A stretch of DNA of 30,174 bases from positions 6,706,581 through 6,736,754 of the forward strand of contig NC_049995.1 in assembly GCF_000003815.2 (NCBI RefSeq), in the 5' to 3' direction. The notes beneath the pieces are model-generated. The model was not told where the DNA came from, did no database searches, and saw only the letters and a list, made by a program, of their open reading frames with translations. The position numbers were made by a program, and so were the translations under genes. This DNA comes from Branchiostoma floridae. Lineage: Eukaryota; Chordata; Leptocardii; Amphioxiformes; Branchiostomatidae. This document shows positions 29,321 to 30,174 of this stretch, piece after piece (positions within the stretch are counted from its first letter, which is position 1; the number at the start of each line of letters is the position of its first letter).

Positions 29321-30174
29321 CGAATTTATCCCGGTGTAAGTGGATCAATTACATCTGCCCGGATATGCAGATTATACTCTTCAGTATAAATCTAGTGTGT
29401 TATGCCATAAGGTAGTTTACTGGGATATGAAATACAAACAAAACTCTCTCGATCGTAATGCGCATTCGCAATGAACAAGATATAGACAAAGTTATGATTA
29501 TTTCACACACTGTACTAAATGTTATCTCTAAAACCACACCCATGGAATAGCTTAGTGGTTTTGAACACGACCGTATTCACTCTTCATTTGGACCTTGCTA
29601 GTTAATATTTTTCTTTTGAAATGTGATAATTTCTTGATTTCCTTAAAATAATTTCTTTGTGTTTACTATGTTGAAGACCTATACAAGTTTTGAGAACCTT
29701 TTAACAATAAATGGTGCAATTTCTTCGAAAGAACGTTAAAATTTGTCCCTTTTAAATCAAATGTATCGATGATATGACAAAAATTATAAAAATGCTCTTG
29801 CAAAATAAGATGCTCTTACCATCTTAATCCTTTGTCTATGTAAAAGTATGATCTTAGTTTCCTAATATTATACTCCATTACCCATATACGCAATCCACAT
29901 TTTGCCCTATTTTTAGGTGAAAGCTTTACCCAGTACTTGAAAATACCCTCACAGATCGCCCTAGAATTGACATAAATCCGTTAGCAATATCTTACTGGTG
30001 ACACTTTTATACATGTTTGCTTGCCATAAATGGGTCATCATAGAGGAGTTTAAAGAGTTTTACTGTGTTGGTTTTGCCGTATGGAGATTTAGTTATAGAT
30101 AACGTAAAAAATTGTTGTAGCTGTTTTCAATCAGGGATGATTAATTAAGATAGTGAATGTTGTATAGACATCTG

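Larger units (their letters stand above)
27732..30174 (+). other. intron 1 of the paralogue (window runs out)
   Basis: Apart from the 952-bp insert, it aligns in order with 14106-16250: AGTACCACGAAAA, GGCCTCTTTAAA then AAAGAGCTC, the shared SINE, TCTCTCGATCGTAATG, GTTATGATTATTTCACACA and GTGACACTTTTATACA. No discoidin exon occurs before the window ends. Confidence 0.75.

Overview
The window looks like nuclear DNA of a non-vertebrate chordate, most likely an amphioxus (Branchiostoma). The genes are intron-rich with GT-AG introns, and their proteins resemble vertebrate orthologues. The introns are packed with short inverted-repeat elements, tRNA-headed and 5S-headed SINE-like repeats, LINE 3' ends and simple repeats. 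The species call is inference, since no search was possible. A 100-base run of N at 2575-2674 marks an assembly gap.

Layout: 1-2550 holds three 3'-half exons of a cytosolic sulfotransferase (+), the last of them frameshifted, and the gene runs into the gap. 2675-6700 is repeat-rich intergenic DNA with LINE and SINE remnants and a GA microsatellite. 6702-8474 is a complete three-exon prefoldin subunit 1 gene (+), convergent with a last exon of HMG-CoA lyase on the minus strand (9716-9817) that ends in a canonical SKL peroxisomal signal. 9830-13990 is again repeat-rich: a SINE, an array of about 150-bp units and MITEs.

14015-25994 is a complete 12-exon gene (+) for a 528-residue type I membrane protein: signal peptide, F5/8 type C (discoidin) domain, five EGF-like modules on five identical-length 114-bp phase 1-1 exons, a transmembrane segment and an 85-residue cytoplasmic tail. 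All exon phases join without a break. From about 26.69 kb to the window end the 5' part of this gene is repeated as a diverged tandem paralogue: upstream flank, signal-peptide exon at 27638, and intron 1. The start-to-start distance is 13,623 bp. This suggests a tandem cluster of discoidin/EGF receptors.

Because the two copies can be aligned, several transposon insertions can be seen against their empty sites in the other copy. Other points of note are short tandem duplications that capture exon 3' ends but lack the splice donor GT (three cases), a 5S rRNA-headed SINE-like unit, a 247-bp array with an A-B-A-B higher-order pattern, and degenerate hammerhead-like motifs in repeat tails.
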